Of a stretch of 64,000 nt of DNA, positions 13,388 to 24,739 are shown piece by piece. How positions within the stretch are numbered: position 1 is the first letter of the stretch; each line of letters opens with the position of its first letter. This stretch comes from Allacma fusca (taxonomy: Eukaryota > Arthropoda > Collembola > Symphypleona > Sminthuridae). The stretch is from contig OX359249.1 in NCBI GenBank assembly GCA_947179485.1, positions 36,442,250 to 36,506,249 on the forward strand. The letters are read 5' to 3'. Below the pieces are notes generated by a model. It saw only the letters and a program-made list of their open reading frames with translations. It was not told where the DNA came from and did not search any database. A program made the position numbers and the translations under genes.

Positions 13388-14116
13388 CAGAGGTGTCCAT
13401 CCTTCGAAGGATTTCCTTCCAAGGAGGCTTCTTTGAACGAATTAAGCGTTAGCTTTGGCAATTATTAAGGGAGCAGAAGAAGGAAACGAAAGCAGAACGA
13501 AGATTTCTGCTCTTTGCAGACATAATGGAATGTGAAGGAATATGTTAATTTTATAGCGTTCGAACGTCGTTGGAACTTGCAATCCCATCTACTATATTTT
13601 AGGTAAATCCTTCCGTAACTACAGTTCATGTACGTACACCGTTACTTAGGTGAAAAACATTTTTCTGGCGGGCCTGCTTAATGTTATTTTAGAAACCTTT
13701 ATCTCACAATGGCAGCATGATACCCGGAGCATACTGTGAGCATTGTATTCCCTTCACTGTACATAAGTACATACTGATAATCTGCAATAATGAATTGTAA
13801 TTAATTGCAATTAATTGCAAACTAAATATTAGTTTTTCAACGGTAAGCAGTTTGAAGTTTAAAGTTCTGATTTTGTGACTTGTGTTAAAAGATTTGCGAT
13901 AAATAAATAAACATGGAAGGAAGGCAACGCATGAAGGGCATTTAAATATTTTTTGACGGCTGAAGGAAGGATTATAGCAGGATTTGAATGAACGAAGGGC
14001 GAAGGGAGGGTAAATATTTAGAAGACTTCATTTTACGGAACGTCGAAGGAACGGATAACTGGAAACGGTCCCGCTTCTGATGGATGAAGGAAGGTATTTT
14101 CAAATGGACACCCCTG
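13388..14116. mobile_element. hAT-type non-autonomous element, GAAGGA-armed
   Basis: Starts CAGAGGTGTCCAT and ends ATGGACACCCCTG (12/13 inverted match). The flanks TATCCAAT (13380-13387) and TTTCCAAT (14117-14124) match 7/8. The left arm repeats CCTTCGAAGGA and TTCCTTCC words; the right arm (13910-14100) repeats GAAGGAAGG and GAAGGGCGAAGG. The interior shows no coding potential. It belongs with the other word-armed elements of the window. Confidence 0.85.
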
Positions 14117-14124
14117 TTTCCAAT

Positions 14125-16535
14125 GATACATACATGCCGTTCTCCAATAAGTTGTTTCATTTGGGTATCTATTAATTACCTACATTTTTTAGGGTGTGCT
14201 CTCCGTATAAATCAAAAGACAATATGTGGCTAATAAAGGTACGCTCTTTTAGAAGAGAAATTACAGTTGCGGTAATTGGGAATTACTTTCATTTATCATT
14301 GGTAACGACTCTGTCTCCGAAACGTTAAACAATTCTTTTGCTAGAGTAGCCTGAAGTTTCCACGGAATGATTGCAATGTAAGGACTCGCACTTGTATTTT
14401 TCGACTGCACTAGAAATTGCAATCAAGCAGAGAGTGCGCACATCAGTACTTACTTACTCTATTGTTTTATTAATGATTTGTCGTTGTTAATTTGGTTTAC
14501 ATAATATTTCGTTTGTTTAGAAGTTGTAAATGATCAACTGCGAGCCTATTTCTTTTTCTCGTGCCACATCTTATCACCTCATCCAGCCCCCGCAATGTAT
14601 CTATGCCCTTCTGAATCCAAGGCCAGCGCCAGGACATTCGCTTGTCCATCACACTTGATTTTCCTTGTCTGGGTACTGACAGACTACTACAGGAAAACAC
14701 TAGGATTTTAAAAATCATCTGTGACTAGCACTGAAATACAGAGCCACCGAGGGTCGAAGTGATATTTGCGCGACTCCTATCGGTTTATATTGTAACAACT
14801 TCCATAAAATTTACTACGGGTTCTGGTGCCGTTTTACCTCGAACATCGCGTCTGTCGGAGACGTGTGTATTAGCATGCATTTAGATGATAACTTTTAATC
14901 ACATCCATCTACCAAATATAATAAGTTTTGTTTCTAAATACCTGCAAAAGTGTATATTTTGGAACAGATTTCCAGCTTCGGTTGTATTGAGAATTGATAA
15001 TAACAAAAGAAGCATATTTTTAGGAAAAGATTCAAAATCATTTTCAAATGAGCTTATGATGCTTTTTTATTCTGATTTTTATTTTGACATCCCATGCACA
15101 ATCTCCAGCGTCTCTACAATCAAAACAACGGACAGGACCCGCAAAAACAAATATTAATGTGGGAAAAATTTAGCTCCGGGAGCAAAAGAGAGAGAAAGAT
15201 AATGTAAGCGAGGAATTTTTAATCTTGCCATTTTGTATGGCTTTCACAAAATAATGTCAGAACGTTGTGTTTGTAGAAAATCTTATGGGGATTCATTTGA
15301 CCCACATGTGAATATCATGTTCATGTGGGGTATCTGTAACTAAAACTGAGTTGAGTTCTTTGAATTGTTTTAAAGAGCTGAAATAAAAGCTGCCCCATTC
15401 TTTTGGGTCTCACTGGCACAAAATATTGACTCAGAAGGAATAACCGTAGAATTAGCTGCAAACACAATGTTAAAAAATATTTTTAACGCCAGAATCTATA
15501 CCAAAAAATGGCAAGATCACAAATTACTGTTTTCCAAAATTTTGACGAAGCTAGTAGATTGTCACTTCCAGCAAGCAATTGTTGCTGACATCATGTTTTC
15601 GTCAGCCCCCCATTCCCCCTCAGGTTATCCTGATGATGTACAAGCAAGAATGAATAATATTTAAAACTATTACACAAATTTAGCTGGCTCGTATTTAATA
15701 TTGAGGGCTTGCGCATTTATAAATTAATTTGTAAAAACCATTACCGTTTTGCAAGGTTTGGTAAATAGTGACTACGCTACATTTTGATGGCTCATGTATT
15801 AACATGGGTTTATATGTGACCATTAAAAAATGACGTCATGTTATGAAGAGGCTGAGTATCAGCTGGCCAGTTTTCAAGACTCTTTACAAAATTTTTAGTA
15901 GAGTCCTCAAAGTCTTGTAAATACCTGAAACGTAAAGTATTTGTCCCACGTGTGTGTAAAACGTGACTGTTAGTATGGATGCATTTTTTTGTCATGACAG
16001 TTTAAAAAAACAGATGAGGAACTTGTGCTTTGTACGTGCGAACGTCCTGGTGTTGTGTTTCAAAGCCTTCCCGAAAAGCATCCTTTGTTCGGTTTCGGTA
16101 CTTAAAATACAGTTGTTTAATACTCGGGTATAGTTTCCACTCCAATTGTATCCGAGCTTGGAGTCCGATTGGGGAAATGACGGAGTATTTGACTTTATTG
16201 TTGTAAGGAACAGTTGGTTCTGTTTTGGCGGGAGCAATATCCAATTGGAGGGATTCTTCTAAATACTTGAATATGATTTACCTCACTTCAATAATTTTTT
16301 TCGTTTCTATGGATTGATTCAATTTTACACACCATAAGCATTTCTTACCACGTTATTAATCGGAGATCGAAATCTTCCCCTTTCCACCAAGCCGCATTGT
16401 CGTAGGAGAAATTGGTCATCGAATTGTAATATTTCTTTAGCAACTGAAATAAGATAAATGCACTGCTACAAAATTTACTGTAGCATTTAAAATCTTCTTG
16501 TGAATACATCCTGTGAACAAACAGCACGTAGATCT
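14125..16535. other. Anonymous AT-rich intergenic DNA
   Basis: No gene or mobile element recognised. All open frames are below about 90 codons and do not resemble known proteins. Confidence 0.5.
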
Positions 16536-17015
16536 AGTGCGGGGAATATTCCGGATTGTTCCAAGATATATGTATAGTTTGGTCTGGTCCAAGCGCAGGA
16601 AAATTTCATATGGTGTGCTCCACAATCCGGGGCCATGGAACGTGGCCCGACGGAATTTCTGGACCCTCAATCAGCAAATTATTCCTTACTATATAATTTC
16701 CAATCCTGTCCTAATAGCTAAAATAAACTACTTTGTTCAACATCTTAGCGACGTTTCTAGTAATTACGGGTATGTATGTGTTTAAAAAGAATCGGAGCAC
16801 AAAAACCCAGAGTTTATTCTATTTGAGCCGACCGAATAGACTGGCCTGGTCGTTATGTAGAAGTAAAAGCAGTCGTAATGGTCTGGTTCAATACACTGGA
16901 ACATGTTCACTGGTCCGACATAAATTTGAAACACAACATTTGAAAAGGTCCAAACTTTTGAACCACAACCGAACCAGACCAAAATATGTGGTCCAGACCG
17001 GAACAGTCCCAGCAC
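16536..17015. repeat. GGTCTGG-armed repeat, possible hAT relic
   Basis: The left end TAGTGCGGGGAATATTCCGG and the right end (reverse complement GTGCTGGGACTGTTCCGG) are related inverted sequences. Both arms carry GGTCTGGTCC/GGACCAGACC words, as in the element at 2173-2577. No convincing 8-bp duplication was found, so the boundaries are approximate. Confidence 0.4.
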
Positions 17016-17730
17016 GACAGAGAACATTATGCATGGGATGTTGGATTTCCGTGTTTGTTCTTTAAAAGTTTTATAGTGAATATAAAGTTTTTGAGCGAGT
17101 TTTTTAGTCTTGTGAAATGTATATCTTCGTTTTAATAAATTCTTGGTTCAATTCCTTCCTAGTCAGAAATTCCGGATCACGGTACTGTAAGAAATAATGG
17201 TTACAGTAAAAGCTTTGTCAACAGAAATCAGAAAATATTTTATAGAGTACTTAAACACAGATATACTGATAATAATTCTCCGCATGGTACATATAATCTT
17301 TCAATCTTGAGAATTATCAGGACTTTTGAATTAATACAAATATGTGATCATCTCTGCAAAAGTAGTACGTTTTAGAGCATACTGAAAGTAGAAAACAATG
17401 ATTTACTAACTTCTTGAATCCTTTATTATTAAAGAGCACTTTCTGTCCTTTTATTTAAAGTTTCGCGCGATCTTAATTCAATGGTCTCACACAACGCCCA
17501 AAAGGTGGCATGCCAAGCACTCCTTATTATTAACGAGCACTGCCTGGCCATTTATTTAAAGCGCTACTCTTAATATAAGCCCCACGATTTAGGCATACAA
17601 CACGTATCTACGACAGGGATTGATTCGTAAGCCGTTTGGCTTTTAATTTCTACAATCACACTACCATTGCCCATTCTATGAATACAAAGCTAGTCATTTG
17701 ATCTTCCCGCGCCTTTTCCCTTGCAAGCTC
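17016..17730. other. Anonymous intergenic DNA
   Basis: No gene recognised. A TTATTATTAACGAGCAC-like motif with ATTTATTTAAAG occurs twice (about 17421-17462 and 17524-17562), a short local duplication. Confidence 0.45.
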
Positions 17731-17738
17731 CAGCCATG

Positions 17739-18067
17739 CAGGGGTCGGATTTTTGTAAATCTCCGTGGAAGATTTTTTTCATTTTCCTTGCTGGCCATGA
17801 TTTCCCTGTAACGTAAATCACCTCAACAATTTCAATAATCCCTGTTGACAAAAATCATTTTCAGTAAAACACCTCAACAATTTCAAAAATCCCTGCTGGC
17901 AAAAATTGTTTGTGATAAAACACCTCAACAATTTCGAAAATCCCTGCCAAAAAAAGGTCAACAGATTTGAAAATCCCTGTTTGCAATCCCGTTTGAAAAT
18001 TTCCCTGCTGAAAAAATTTTTTCCCTGGGAAGATTCTTCCCGTCTTCCCACATAAATCCGACCCCTG
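17739..18067. mobile_element. hAT-type MITE, AATCCCTG-armed, perfect 8-bp TSD
   Basis: A 329-bp element with perfect terminal inverted repeats CAGGGGTCGGATTT / AAATCCGACCCCTG. CAGCCATG is duplicated exactly on both sides (17731-17738, 18068-18075), diagnostic of hAT insertion. The interior is a degenerate tandem array with a 51-bp period (CCTCAACAATTTC at 17821, 17872, 17923) carrying AATCCCTGCTG in each unit. A diverged, right-truncated relative begins at about 44244. The apparent minus-strand open frames here are translations of the 51-bp repeat, not genes. Confidence 0.93.
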
Positions 18068-18075
18068 CAGCCATG

Positions 18076-18735
18076 CAATGGCTGTCAGGTGTTGCTCAGC
18101 TTCCATAGCTCGAATTCCAATGTTGTAGGGATGCTCGTCAGAAGTGAGGGGAAATTTGGTCAGTTTTTCCAAAATTCGACCATTAGCAAGCTAGAAATTC
18201 AGACATTTAAAAAAAAAGTTCACTAGATTTTAAAGTAAGGGACGAATAAAGTATGGATTCAAACAATTGTAAATGTTTTTATTTACGTCATCTGCAAACA
18301 AGTCATAGACATACTGGGTTGCAATAATTTAATTTTAATAGAAAACTCCTCATCGAATTCATCTCTTCCAGAAAAAACGAAGCAATTTTATTCTTGTCTT
18401 AAAAGACCTGACAAATATTTAATTTTGTCAGCAAACATTCACAGCAATTTCCTATAACTTACTTTTCAATATGTTGTACAAAGTTCATTTCAATCAAAAA
18501 ATTTTTTTGTATTTATTAAAACCTTCCAAAGATTTGTAGTAAAACAAGTTGAGCAAAAACTGTTTCACTCTCCGAATTAATCTGTAGGAACCAAACGAAT
18601 TAGCTGAAGCACGTTCTTCTTCCTTTTGAATTAAGCTTTCCATGACTTCCGTTTTCGCACGATCGTGTGTAGTGTTAAAATCTTTCAAATATCTGGATTT
18701 AAGTAATTTTAATATTAATCGTATTAGATAAGTAC
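18076..18735. other. Anonymous AT-rich DNA flanking the retrotransposon
   Basis: No recognisable gene. An 88-codon minus-strand frame (18494-18760) begins inside the neighbouring LTR and has no motif, so I treat it as chance. Confidence 0.5.
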
Positions 18736-18739
18736 ATAT

Positions 18740-19097
18740 TGACGTGATTTCTTCTTTCAAATCCGGAATAAGGTGGACGCAGGAAATAATAATTTAAACC
18801 TATGGCCTTCAAGGCTTATTTATTATTAGTTTTAGACAAGATAAAATACAATGAGGCCTAGGGCCGTAAGATAAAATAAATCAAAGTAGAGTAAAACGCC
18901 ACACTTCCACTCTCCTTCAGAGTTTCCAAGAGAATCCTCTTCACTCCCTCACTCTCCTGAAGCTCCTCTTCGGTTCGCCTTCGCAGCCAACCAGATCGCA
19001 TCGCACACCACTAGCGCCAATAAGCGCTAGCCGCGCGGTCGGACTTGTGAGTTCGACCAAAAGGGTTATGATTGCTGTAGCAACCGCAATCATTACA
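18740..19097 (-). repeat. 3' LTR of the Ty3/gypsy element
   Basis: 358 bp beginning TG and ending CA on the plus strand, as expected for an LTR. By eye it is identical to 25158-25515. The last codons of pol extend into it (stop at 19011). A polypurine-like tract (GGGTGGG on the coding strand) lies at about 19098-19115, adjacent to its inner edge. Confidence 0.95.
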
Positions 19098-22000
19098 TGA
19101 CCCACCCATGGGGGTGGGGTGAGGGGGAACTAACGTGGTGATTGAGAGAAGACCCGTACCACAGCACAAGTAACATTTGACTCCAGATTTGGCGAAGTCA
19201 AACTCGTGATTACCACACGTAATAACTCGGGGAGGTGGGGACTGCATCCGTTGACGTTTCTTGTAAGGTTCACGCCATCTCTGAACTGTATATGGTACAG
19301 TTCGGTTTAGACCAAATCGTACAATCCTTTGGGTGTTGGGAGGGGGGTCGATGGATAGACTCATAAGTGAGGGAAGTTTTGGGTTTTGAAGCATACGAGG
19401 AATTTCATTTGGGGTAGGAGCCTTGATGGGTGATGGTATAGTCGGTTGGGATGCACTTGTATCTATTTCTGTACAGACTTCATTTTGGACCATCTTTGCT
19501 GTACTTCCATCCGTCTCCGGAGATTTTACATGCTGCAAAGGAATTGACAATCCTCGTGCTTCAGGAATTTCCGGGTCTATTTCCATAGTGGCAAAGGCGC
19601 AAATAATTCGTCCTGGGGATGGTACTGGAGAATCAAGTATACCCTCTTCGATGTCTGAAGAGACGGTGGAGTCGATTGGAGAACCTAAGTCCAAAGAGAG
19701 ATCTTCGGTCATGTCGAATCCTTCTGTGGACATCTGTGCAGGACAAACAATTAAATTATTCAATTGTACATTAAGCAGTAGTCGCTGCGGGGGTCTGGGT
19801 GTCCTGGTGCTCCTACGTGGAGTTTGATAGTTTGAACAGGAAGGATGAGGGGTAGGAATAGGGACATGTTGAAGAGATTTAATCGGACTTTCAGTTTCAA
19901 AAATTCTATGTAAGGAATCACTGTAATCTATACTAAACGGGGATTTGTTAGGATTTGGGAGGTTCCTCGATGGGGTGTTAGAGACATCCGTAGTGATGTC
20001 TGGGTATTTTGACTTTGATGGATTGATTGGGAAATATACTTCCGAATCACTGTCTGAAGTATCATCGTCTGGCTCACACCCTGTACGATTATGATAGGGT
20101 TTCATGTTTCTGACATGAAATTCCCGAAATTCCGGAGCGTGGGGGTTGGGGTGACTATTGGAACACAGGTAGGTTACAGGATTAAGTTTACTGACAATTT
20201 GGAAAGGGCCTTTCCAACAAGGCAAGAACTTATCTACACATCCTACCTTTCGGGTTCTGTCGGCAACTAAAATTAAGTCGCCGGGGTTAAAAGTTTGGAT
20301 TGGATGGGATTTGTCAAATGCGAATTTTACTTTATCTCTAAAGACATTAGTCCTGATACGCGCTTCCTCGCAAGCAAATCTAACTCTTTTGGGGATTTTT
20401 GCAGGATCCTGATCGTCTAAATTCCAGTCAAGTGTTGGAAACAGTGAGTCACAGGGGAGTTGGGGCTCACAACCATATCGTAAATAATAAGGAGAATATT
20501 TGGAAACTGAGTTAATGGTTACGTTGTGGGCAAACACAGAAGGCTGTAACCAATTTTCCCATTCTGTGTGCTTAGAACCAATAAATTTTGAGACGACACG
20601 CTTAATAGTGTCTATTTGTTTCTCAACGGCTCCGTTTACATGCTGAGCTCGGGGAGGAACGACATGATGTTTGATTTCAAAATCTGAAACAAATTTCTGG
20701 AAAGAAGTAGAAGTAAAGTAAGAACCTGGGTCCGAAATTATTACTTTAGGGAGAGAATGTCTAAATACCACGCTGTCTAATAAGGCTTTAATAGAATTAG
20801 CACTATTTTGTGCAGGAAGTGGGACAGCTTCAACGTATCGGGTCAAGTGGTCTACAGCTAAAAGTGCGAACTTGTTACCAAACCTTGATTCAGGGAAGGG
20901 TCCTATATAATCGATTGCTACTGTATGAAAAGGCTTCTCTGGAAGCTTAAATGGAATGGTGGGGCCTGATATAGGGAAATTTCTACGGTTGAACCTCTGG
21001 CATATATCACAACTTTTTACGTAATTATTTACATCGTTACGCATAGTGGGCCAGTAATATCGAGAATTGACCGTATGTAAGGTCTTAAGGCTGCCAAAGT
21101 GTCCACCAACTGGGTTATCATGGACGGATTTTAAAAGAGAGTCAACGCATTCATTTGGAACACATAATCTCCAAAGCCTTTTACTGTCGGTTGCGTTGGC
21201 TCTGTAAAGCAATCCATTAAGAATTGAAAAGTTAGGGTACTTATCAGCAAGTATTCCTTCATCAGAGCTTTGGATACGTTTCTTATGTATTATTATGGGT
21301 CCGCAGAATGAATCTTTACGTTGCTGGGACATTAGTTCAGATTCTGGAGGAGGTTCTTCTAGATTGAGGGAAAGTATATAAGTTTCAGGGAATTCATCCT
21401 CCATTGACGGATGTACGGGATTTCGGCTCAACGCATCTACATGGGGATGTAATTTCCCGGATTTGTAGCATACCTTAAAGTCATATTCCTGTAGAGTGAG
21501 AGCGTAACGGGCTAACCTACCCTGCGGTTCTTTGCATGACATCATGTAACACAACGAGCAATGATCCGTAAATACTTCAAAATGATTACCGAATAGATAA
21601 GGCCGGAAATGTTTTACGGCTTCTACTATTGCTAATCCTTCGAGATCAGTTGGGGAATAATTTTTCTGAGACTTATTAGTAGATCTAGAAAAATAAGCTA
21701 TGGGATGTTCCTCATTATTAATTACGTGAGAAAGGGTAGCTCCAATTCCAATCTGACTAGCATCGGTTGCTAGCCGGATGGGCAGGTCGGGATTGAAATG
21801 GACAAGTACAGGGGCATTTACTAAGCAGTTCCTCAAGGTGTCAAAAGCAATTTGGCACTTCTCGGACCATATAAACTTAACGTCCTTCTTGGTAAGGTCA
21901 TTCAGAGGGGCTGCAATGGAACTGAATTCTGGGACGAACCTGCGATAAAATGAACACAAGGCTACAAATCCACGCAATTTTGTTAAATTCTTGGGACACG

Positions 22001-23831
22001 GGTACTTCATTATAGCCTCAATTTTTTCCCCATCTACCTCAATCCCCTCACGAGATATAATGTGACCTAAGAATTTGACTCTAGCCATGGCAAACTGGCA
22101 TTTGGTAGGCTTCAGAGTTAGACCCGCATCTTCAATTTTCTGCAGAACCAAGTCTAACCTTTGATTATGCTCTTCAAAGCTCATACCATGTACGCCTAAG
22201 TCGTCCAGAAAGCAAACAGCAATCTCCCACTTTAAGTTTCCTAGTAATTTGTCCATTAGCCTCTGAAACGTATGGGGAGCTCCCGAAAGCCCGAAGGGCA
22301 TCCTTTTGTAAGAGAAGTTACCACATACAGTAGTAAATCCTGAGTACAGTCGGGCTCGATCAGACAGAGGGACTTGATGAAATGCTGAAACCAAATCTAA
22401 TAAGGAGATAAAATTAAATCCAGCTAAGGCATCAAAGATGTCATCAATTCGACTCAACGGATGGGACTGCTTCTTACTCCTTGAATTTAGAGTGCGATAG
22501 TCAATCACAAGGCGAAAACTCTTTTTATCTCCTTTCCGGATTAAGATGGTTGGAGATGCCCAAGGAGAGTCCGAAGCCTCTATAATATCTTGGTCAAGTA
22601 GGGTTTTAAGTTGGGACTGAATTTCTTTCCGCTCCTCAGCGGAGACTCGATATGGCCGACATCTAATAGGAGTTTCATCTGAAAGCTCGATGTCGTGTTC
22701 AATTAAATTTGTTACTCCCATTTCATCATTCGAGAAGGCAAAAGCTCTTCTATGTTTTGAAAGGAGACGTTTGAGAGTTAGTATTTGGTCATTTGACAAG
22801 TGAGTACTAAACGGTAATGTGTCAATATCTGGGTCAACAGGGACATCTGAGTAGTCTGGTTTATAATTACTATACTCCGTGGGGACAGGAACGGCGTTAT
22901 TTAAAGATATAACGGGGCCATCGGGAGTAAGTCTACCTACTATCTCAGAATGAGGATCAATAGTGCCCAGCAATATTTTTGAGGGCAAGGAAATATAATT
23001 CTCTGTTGTGTTGCTAATAGTAACGTGGGATACCCTGTTCTTAAAACTGACATGGGCGGGTGGCATAATAATATTTTTTCTATATTGTACCCTTTTATAT
23101 GGGAAGAAAGTAGCTTCACCATCGATCTCTTCACTGCAGAAAACAGGGACCTGGATGGTACAATTTGGTGGAATTTCAATAGGGTGACAATTTCTAATTT
23201 TTAATTCTATAACTATCCCGATATCGACATCTTCTAATACATTTCTCGTACATTCCTGGGGAGGATCTATTTCAACGTTAGTAATAGGGGCATGACTCAA
23301 AGTAGGGAAAGTTAATGTCTCATTCGAAAAATCAATATTAGCTTTGTTTTCTTTGAGGAAATTTAGTCCCAGTACTATTTCATGAGATGAATTAGGTACA
23401 ATAAAGAATTTCCACATTGTGTAGAACTCTTCTATAAATACGGGCAATTCTATCTCATGAGTAATTACAAATGAGGAACATGTTTTTACAGCAAGACGCA
23501 ATGAGACTGGAGTTCCTAATGGAACGGCTGTGGCTTTTGTCGTATCTGGAAGGGTATTGAAGAAATGTTGACTGACAACTGAAATAGATGCACCGGTGTC
23601 CACGAGTGCACGTCTATCTAAGAAAGCAATTTTTAATTTGATTAAAAACAACTCAGAGCTTGTATTATCATTTGAGGAGTTTATGGACTGTCCGAGAAAT
23701 TCTTTGAAACATAAAGTTGAATTTGAGATGAGATCTGTATTTGATTGCGGGAAATCTAGATCTCCAGGGTTTATGAAGTTAGTTGTGTTATTAGCCTGAC
23801 TAACCCGCGTTGTCAGGCTCGCTAGTTTCCC
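19011..23831 (-). CDS. pol: Pol polyprotein: protease, RT, RNase H, integrase
   Basis: Expressed from gag by -1 frameshift at 23825-23831. The pol frame is then open to the TAG at 19011. Counting from the TTG at 23651 as residue 1, an aspartic protease active site LVDTGAS lies at 16-22. Reverse transcriptase spans about 340-530, with its catalytic box FLDD at 481-484. RNase H spans about 625-745 (LATDAS at 627-632). The integrase zinc site is H844, H851, C881, C884, and the DDE core is D914, D974, E1010. A GPF-type C-terminal module follows. A further tail of over 300 residues is rich in Pro and Ser and ends in a cysteine cluster (CYLCCG, then CNDCGC). That tail is unusual and reads into the 3' LTR. 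There is no chromodomain. Confidence 0.95.
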   Translation of the reverse strand, partial: GKLASLTTRVSQANNTTNFINPGDLDFPQSNTDLISNSTLCFKEFLGQSINSSNDNTSSELFLIKLKIAFLDRRALVDTGASISVVSQHFFNTLPDTTKATAVPLGTPVSLRLAVKTCSSFVITHEIELPVFIEEFYTMWKFFIVPNSSHEIVLGLNFLKENKANIDFSNETLTFPTLSHAPITNVEIDPPQECTRNVLEDVDIGIVIELKIRNCHPIEIPPNCTIQVPVFCSEEIDGEATFFPYKRVQYRKNIIMPPAHVSFKNRVSHVTISNTTENYISLPSKILLGTIDPHSEIVGRLTPDGPVISLNNAVPVPTEYSNYKPDYSDVPVDPDIDTLPFSTHLSNDQILTLKRLLSKHRRAFAFSNDEMGVTNLIEHDIELSDETPIRCRPYRVSAEERKEIQSQLKTLLDQDIIEASDSPWASPTILIRKGDKKSFRLVIDYRTLNSRSKKQSHPLSRIDDIFDALAGFNFISLLDLVSAFHQVPLSDRARLYSGFTTVCGNFSYKRMPFGLSGAPHTFQRLMDKLLGNLKWEIAVCFLDDLGVHGMSFEEHNQRLDLVLQKIEDAGLTLKPTKCQFAMARVKFLGHIISREGIEVDGEKIEAIMKYPCPKNLTKLRGFVALCSFYRRFVPEFSSIAAPLNDLTKKDVKFIWSEKCQIAFDTLRNCLVNAPVLVHFNPDLPIRLATDASQIGIGATLSHVINNEEHPIAYFSRSTNKSQKNYSPTDLEGLAIVEAVKHFRPYLFGNHFEVFTDHCSLCYMMSCKEPQGRLARYALTLQEYDFKVCYKSGKLHPHVDALSRNPVHPSMEDEFPETYILSLNLEEPPPESELMSQQRKDSFCGPIIIHKKRIQSSDEGILADKYPNFSILNGLLYRANATDSKRLWRLCVPNECVDSLLKSVHDNPVGGHFGSLKTLHTVNSRYYWPTMRNDVNNYVKSCDICQRFNRRNFPISGPTIPFKLPEKPFHTVAIDYIGPFPESRFGNKFALLAVDHLTRYVEAVPLPAQNSANSIKALLDSVVFRHSLPKVIISDPGSYFTSTSFQKFVSDFEIKHHVVPPRAQHVNGAVEKQIDTIKRVVSKFIGSKHTEWENWLQPSVFAHNVTINSVSKYSPYYLRYGCEPQLPCDSLFPTLDWNLDDQDPAKIPKRVRFACEEARIRTNVFRDKVKFAFDKSHPIQTFNPGDLILVADRTRKVGCVDKFLPCWKGPFQIVSKLNPVTYLCSNSHPNPHAPEFREFHVRNMKPYHNRTGCEPDDDTSDSDSEVYFPINPSKSKYPDITTDVSNTPSRNLPNPNKSPFSIDYSDSLHRIFETESPIKSLQHVPIPTPHPSCSNYQTPRRSTRTPRPPQRLLLNVQLNNLIVCPAQMSTEGFDMTEDLSLDLGSPIDSTVSSDIEEGILDSPVPSPGRIICAFATMEIDPEIPEARGLSIPLQHVKSPETDGSTAKMVQNEVCTEIDTSASQPTIPSPIKAPTPNEIPRMLQNPKLPSLMSLSIDPPPNTQRIVRFGLNRTVPYTVQRWREPYKKRQRMQSPPPRVITCGNHEFDFAKSGVKCYLCCGTGLLSITTLVPPHPTPMGGSCNDCGCYSNHNPFGRTHKSDRAASAYWR
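23793..23831 (-). promoter_or_regulatory. -1 ribosomal frameshift signal between gag and pol
   Basis: On the coding (minus) strand the slippery heptamer GGGAAAC (23831-23825) sits in the gag phase as G GGA AAC and is followed at once by the gag stop TAG (23824-23822). After a 5-nt spacer, a perfect 8-bp stem follows, AGCCTGAC (23819-23812) pairing with GTCAGGCT (23800-23793) across an 11-nt loop. Shifting back one base at the heptamer enters a frame open into the protease. Heptamer, spacer and stem match the known architecture of programmed -1 frameshift sites. Confidence 0.9.
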
Positions 23832-24739
23832 GACTTCGGAGTGCCAGGACGACTTGGGGGTCTGACACTAGGGTTTTCAATCGGGTTATCAAGCAGCGAC
23901 GGAATTTTTCCCATTGAGGTTTTGAAAGTAGAGAAATTCCCATTCTTGCCAGAGTGGGATGTTCCTGGCTGAGAGGGACCCGTAGTGGATCTGGGACGAG
24001 CATTGGGTTTGTCTGTGGGATTGTGGGCACTAAAATGGTCCTGCAACTTAAAGCATTTGAGCAAGCTATGGCCATATTTTCCGCAATATTGACAAGTATT
24101 AGGGTTGGGTGGAGGATCAGCATGATTGGGGTTGTACAGTTCGGAGTGGGTGATCGATTCAACTTGCTTAGGTAAAACGGGGTTGGAAGCAAAGAGGTGA
24201 AAATTTGGATCTGAACAGTGGAAGGTAAATCTTTCCAAGAAATTTTCAACTGAACTTCCGTTATTCAATTGGGCACGAATAGTATGGGCTAAACTGGGAG
24301 GAAGACCTTTGAGAAGGTAGTGAATCTTTTTCTCCACGGTCATCTGAGGATCGATCTTGTAGAAAAGACTCTGCTTAGCTACAACGTAGTCTTTGGGAGT
24401 TTCGATTCCAAAACAAAAGTTTCTACTTTTGTTGATCTCTTTAGCTTTCTTCTGAAAATCATCTTCAGGGTACATGGTCTTCAACTCTCTCACAAAATGA
24501 ACGAATCGGTCATGGGCATTGGTATCATCAAGATTCTTTACAATTTCCGCGGAAGTATACACCCACCAATCTTTAGCCTGTCCCGTAAGTAATCGGGACA
24601 TATTTCGCAAGAACCAACCTTCATCAATTTTGTGAAAGAGAGAGACTTCCTGTAGCATTCCGATCCACTCGGATGCCGAAGATTTTCCATCAAATTGGGG
24701 AATTTTTGAAATCAAATCGGTGTAAAATAATTGGGCCAT
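23822..24739 (-). CDS. gag: Gag structural protein with CCHC zinc knuckle
   Basis: 305 residues from ATG at 24739 to TAG at 23822. The N-terminal half (about residues 10-170) is a Ty3-type capsid region with conserved Trp residues (W25, W42, DWW at 57-59). A zinc knuckle CX2CX4HX4C follows at C216, C219, H224, C229. The C-terminus is Pro/Ser rich. It forms the retrotransposon particle and binds its RNA. Its last sense codons are the slippery site used to reach pol. The preceding 400 bp to the 5' LTR form the leader. Confidence 0.93.
   Translation of the reverse strand: MAQLFYTDLISKIPQFDGKSSASEWIGMLQEVSLFHKIDEGWFLRNMSRLLTGQAKDWWVYTSAEIVKNLDDTNAHDRFVHFVRELKTMYPEDDFQKKAKEINKSRNFCFGIETPKDYVVAKQSLFYKIDPQMTVEKKIHYLLKGLPPSLAHTIRAQLNNGSSVENFLERFTFHCSDPNFHLFASNPVLPKQVESITHSELYNPNHADPPPNPNTCQYCGKYGHSLLKCFKLQDHFSAHNPTDKPNARPRSTTGPSQPGTSHSGKNGNFSTFKTSMGKIPSLLDNPIENPSVRPPSRPGTPKSGN

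Noticed and set aside
17861-18172. Minus-strand open frame with a 17-residue periodic protein
   Set aside because: It is the translation of the 51-bp DNA repeat inside a hAT MITE.
19423-19827. Plus-strand 134-codon open frame
   Set aside because: It lies antisense to the intact pol gene and has no motif.
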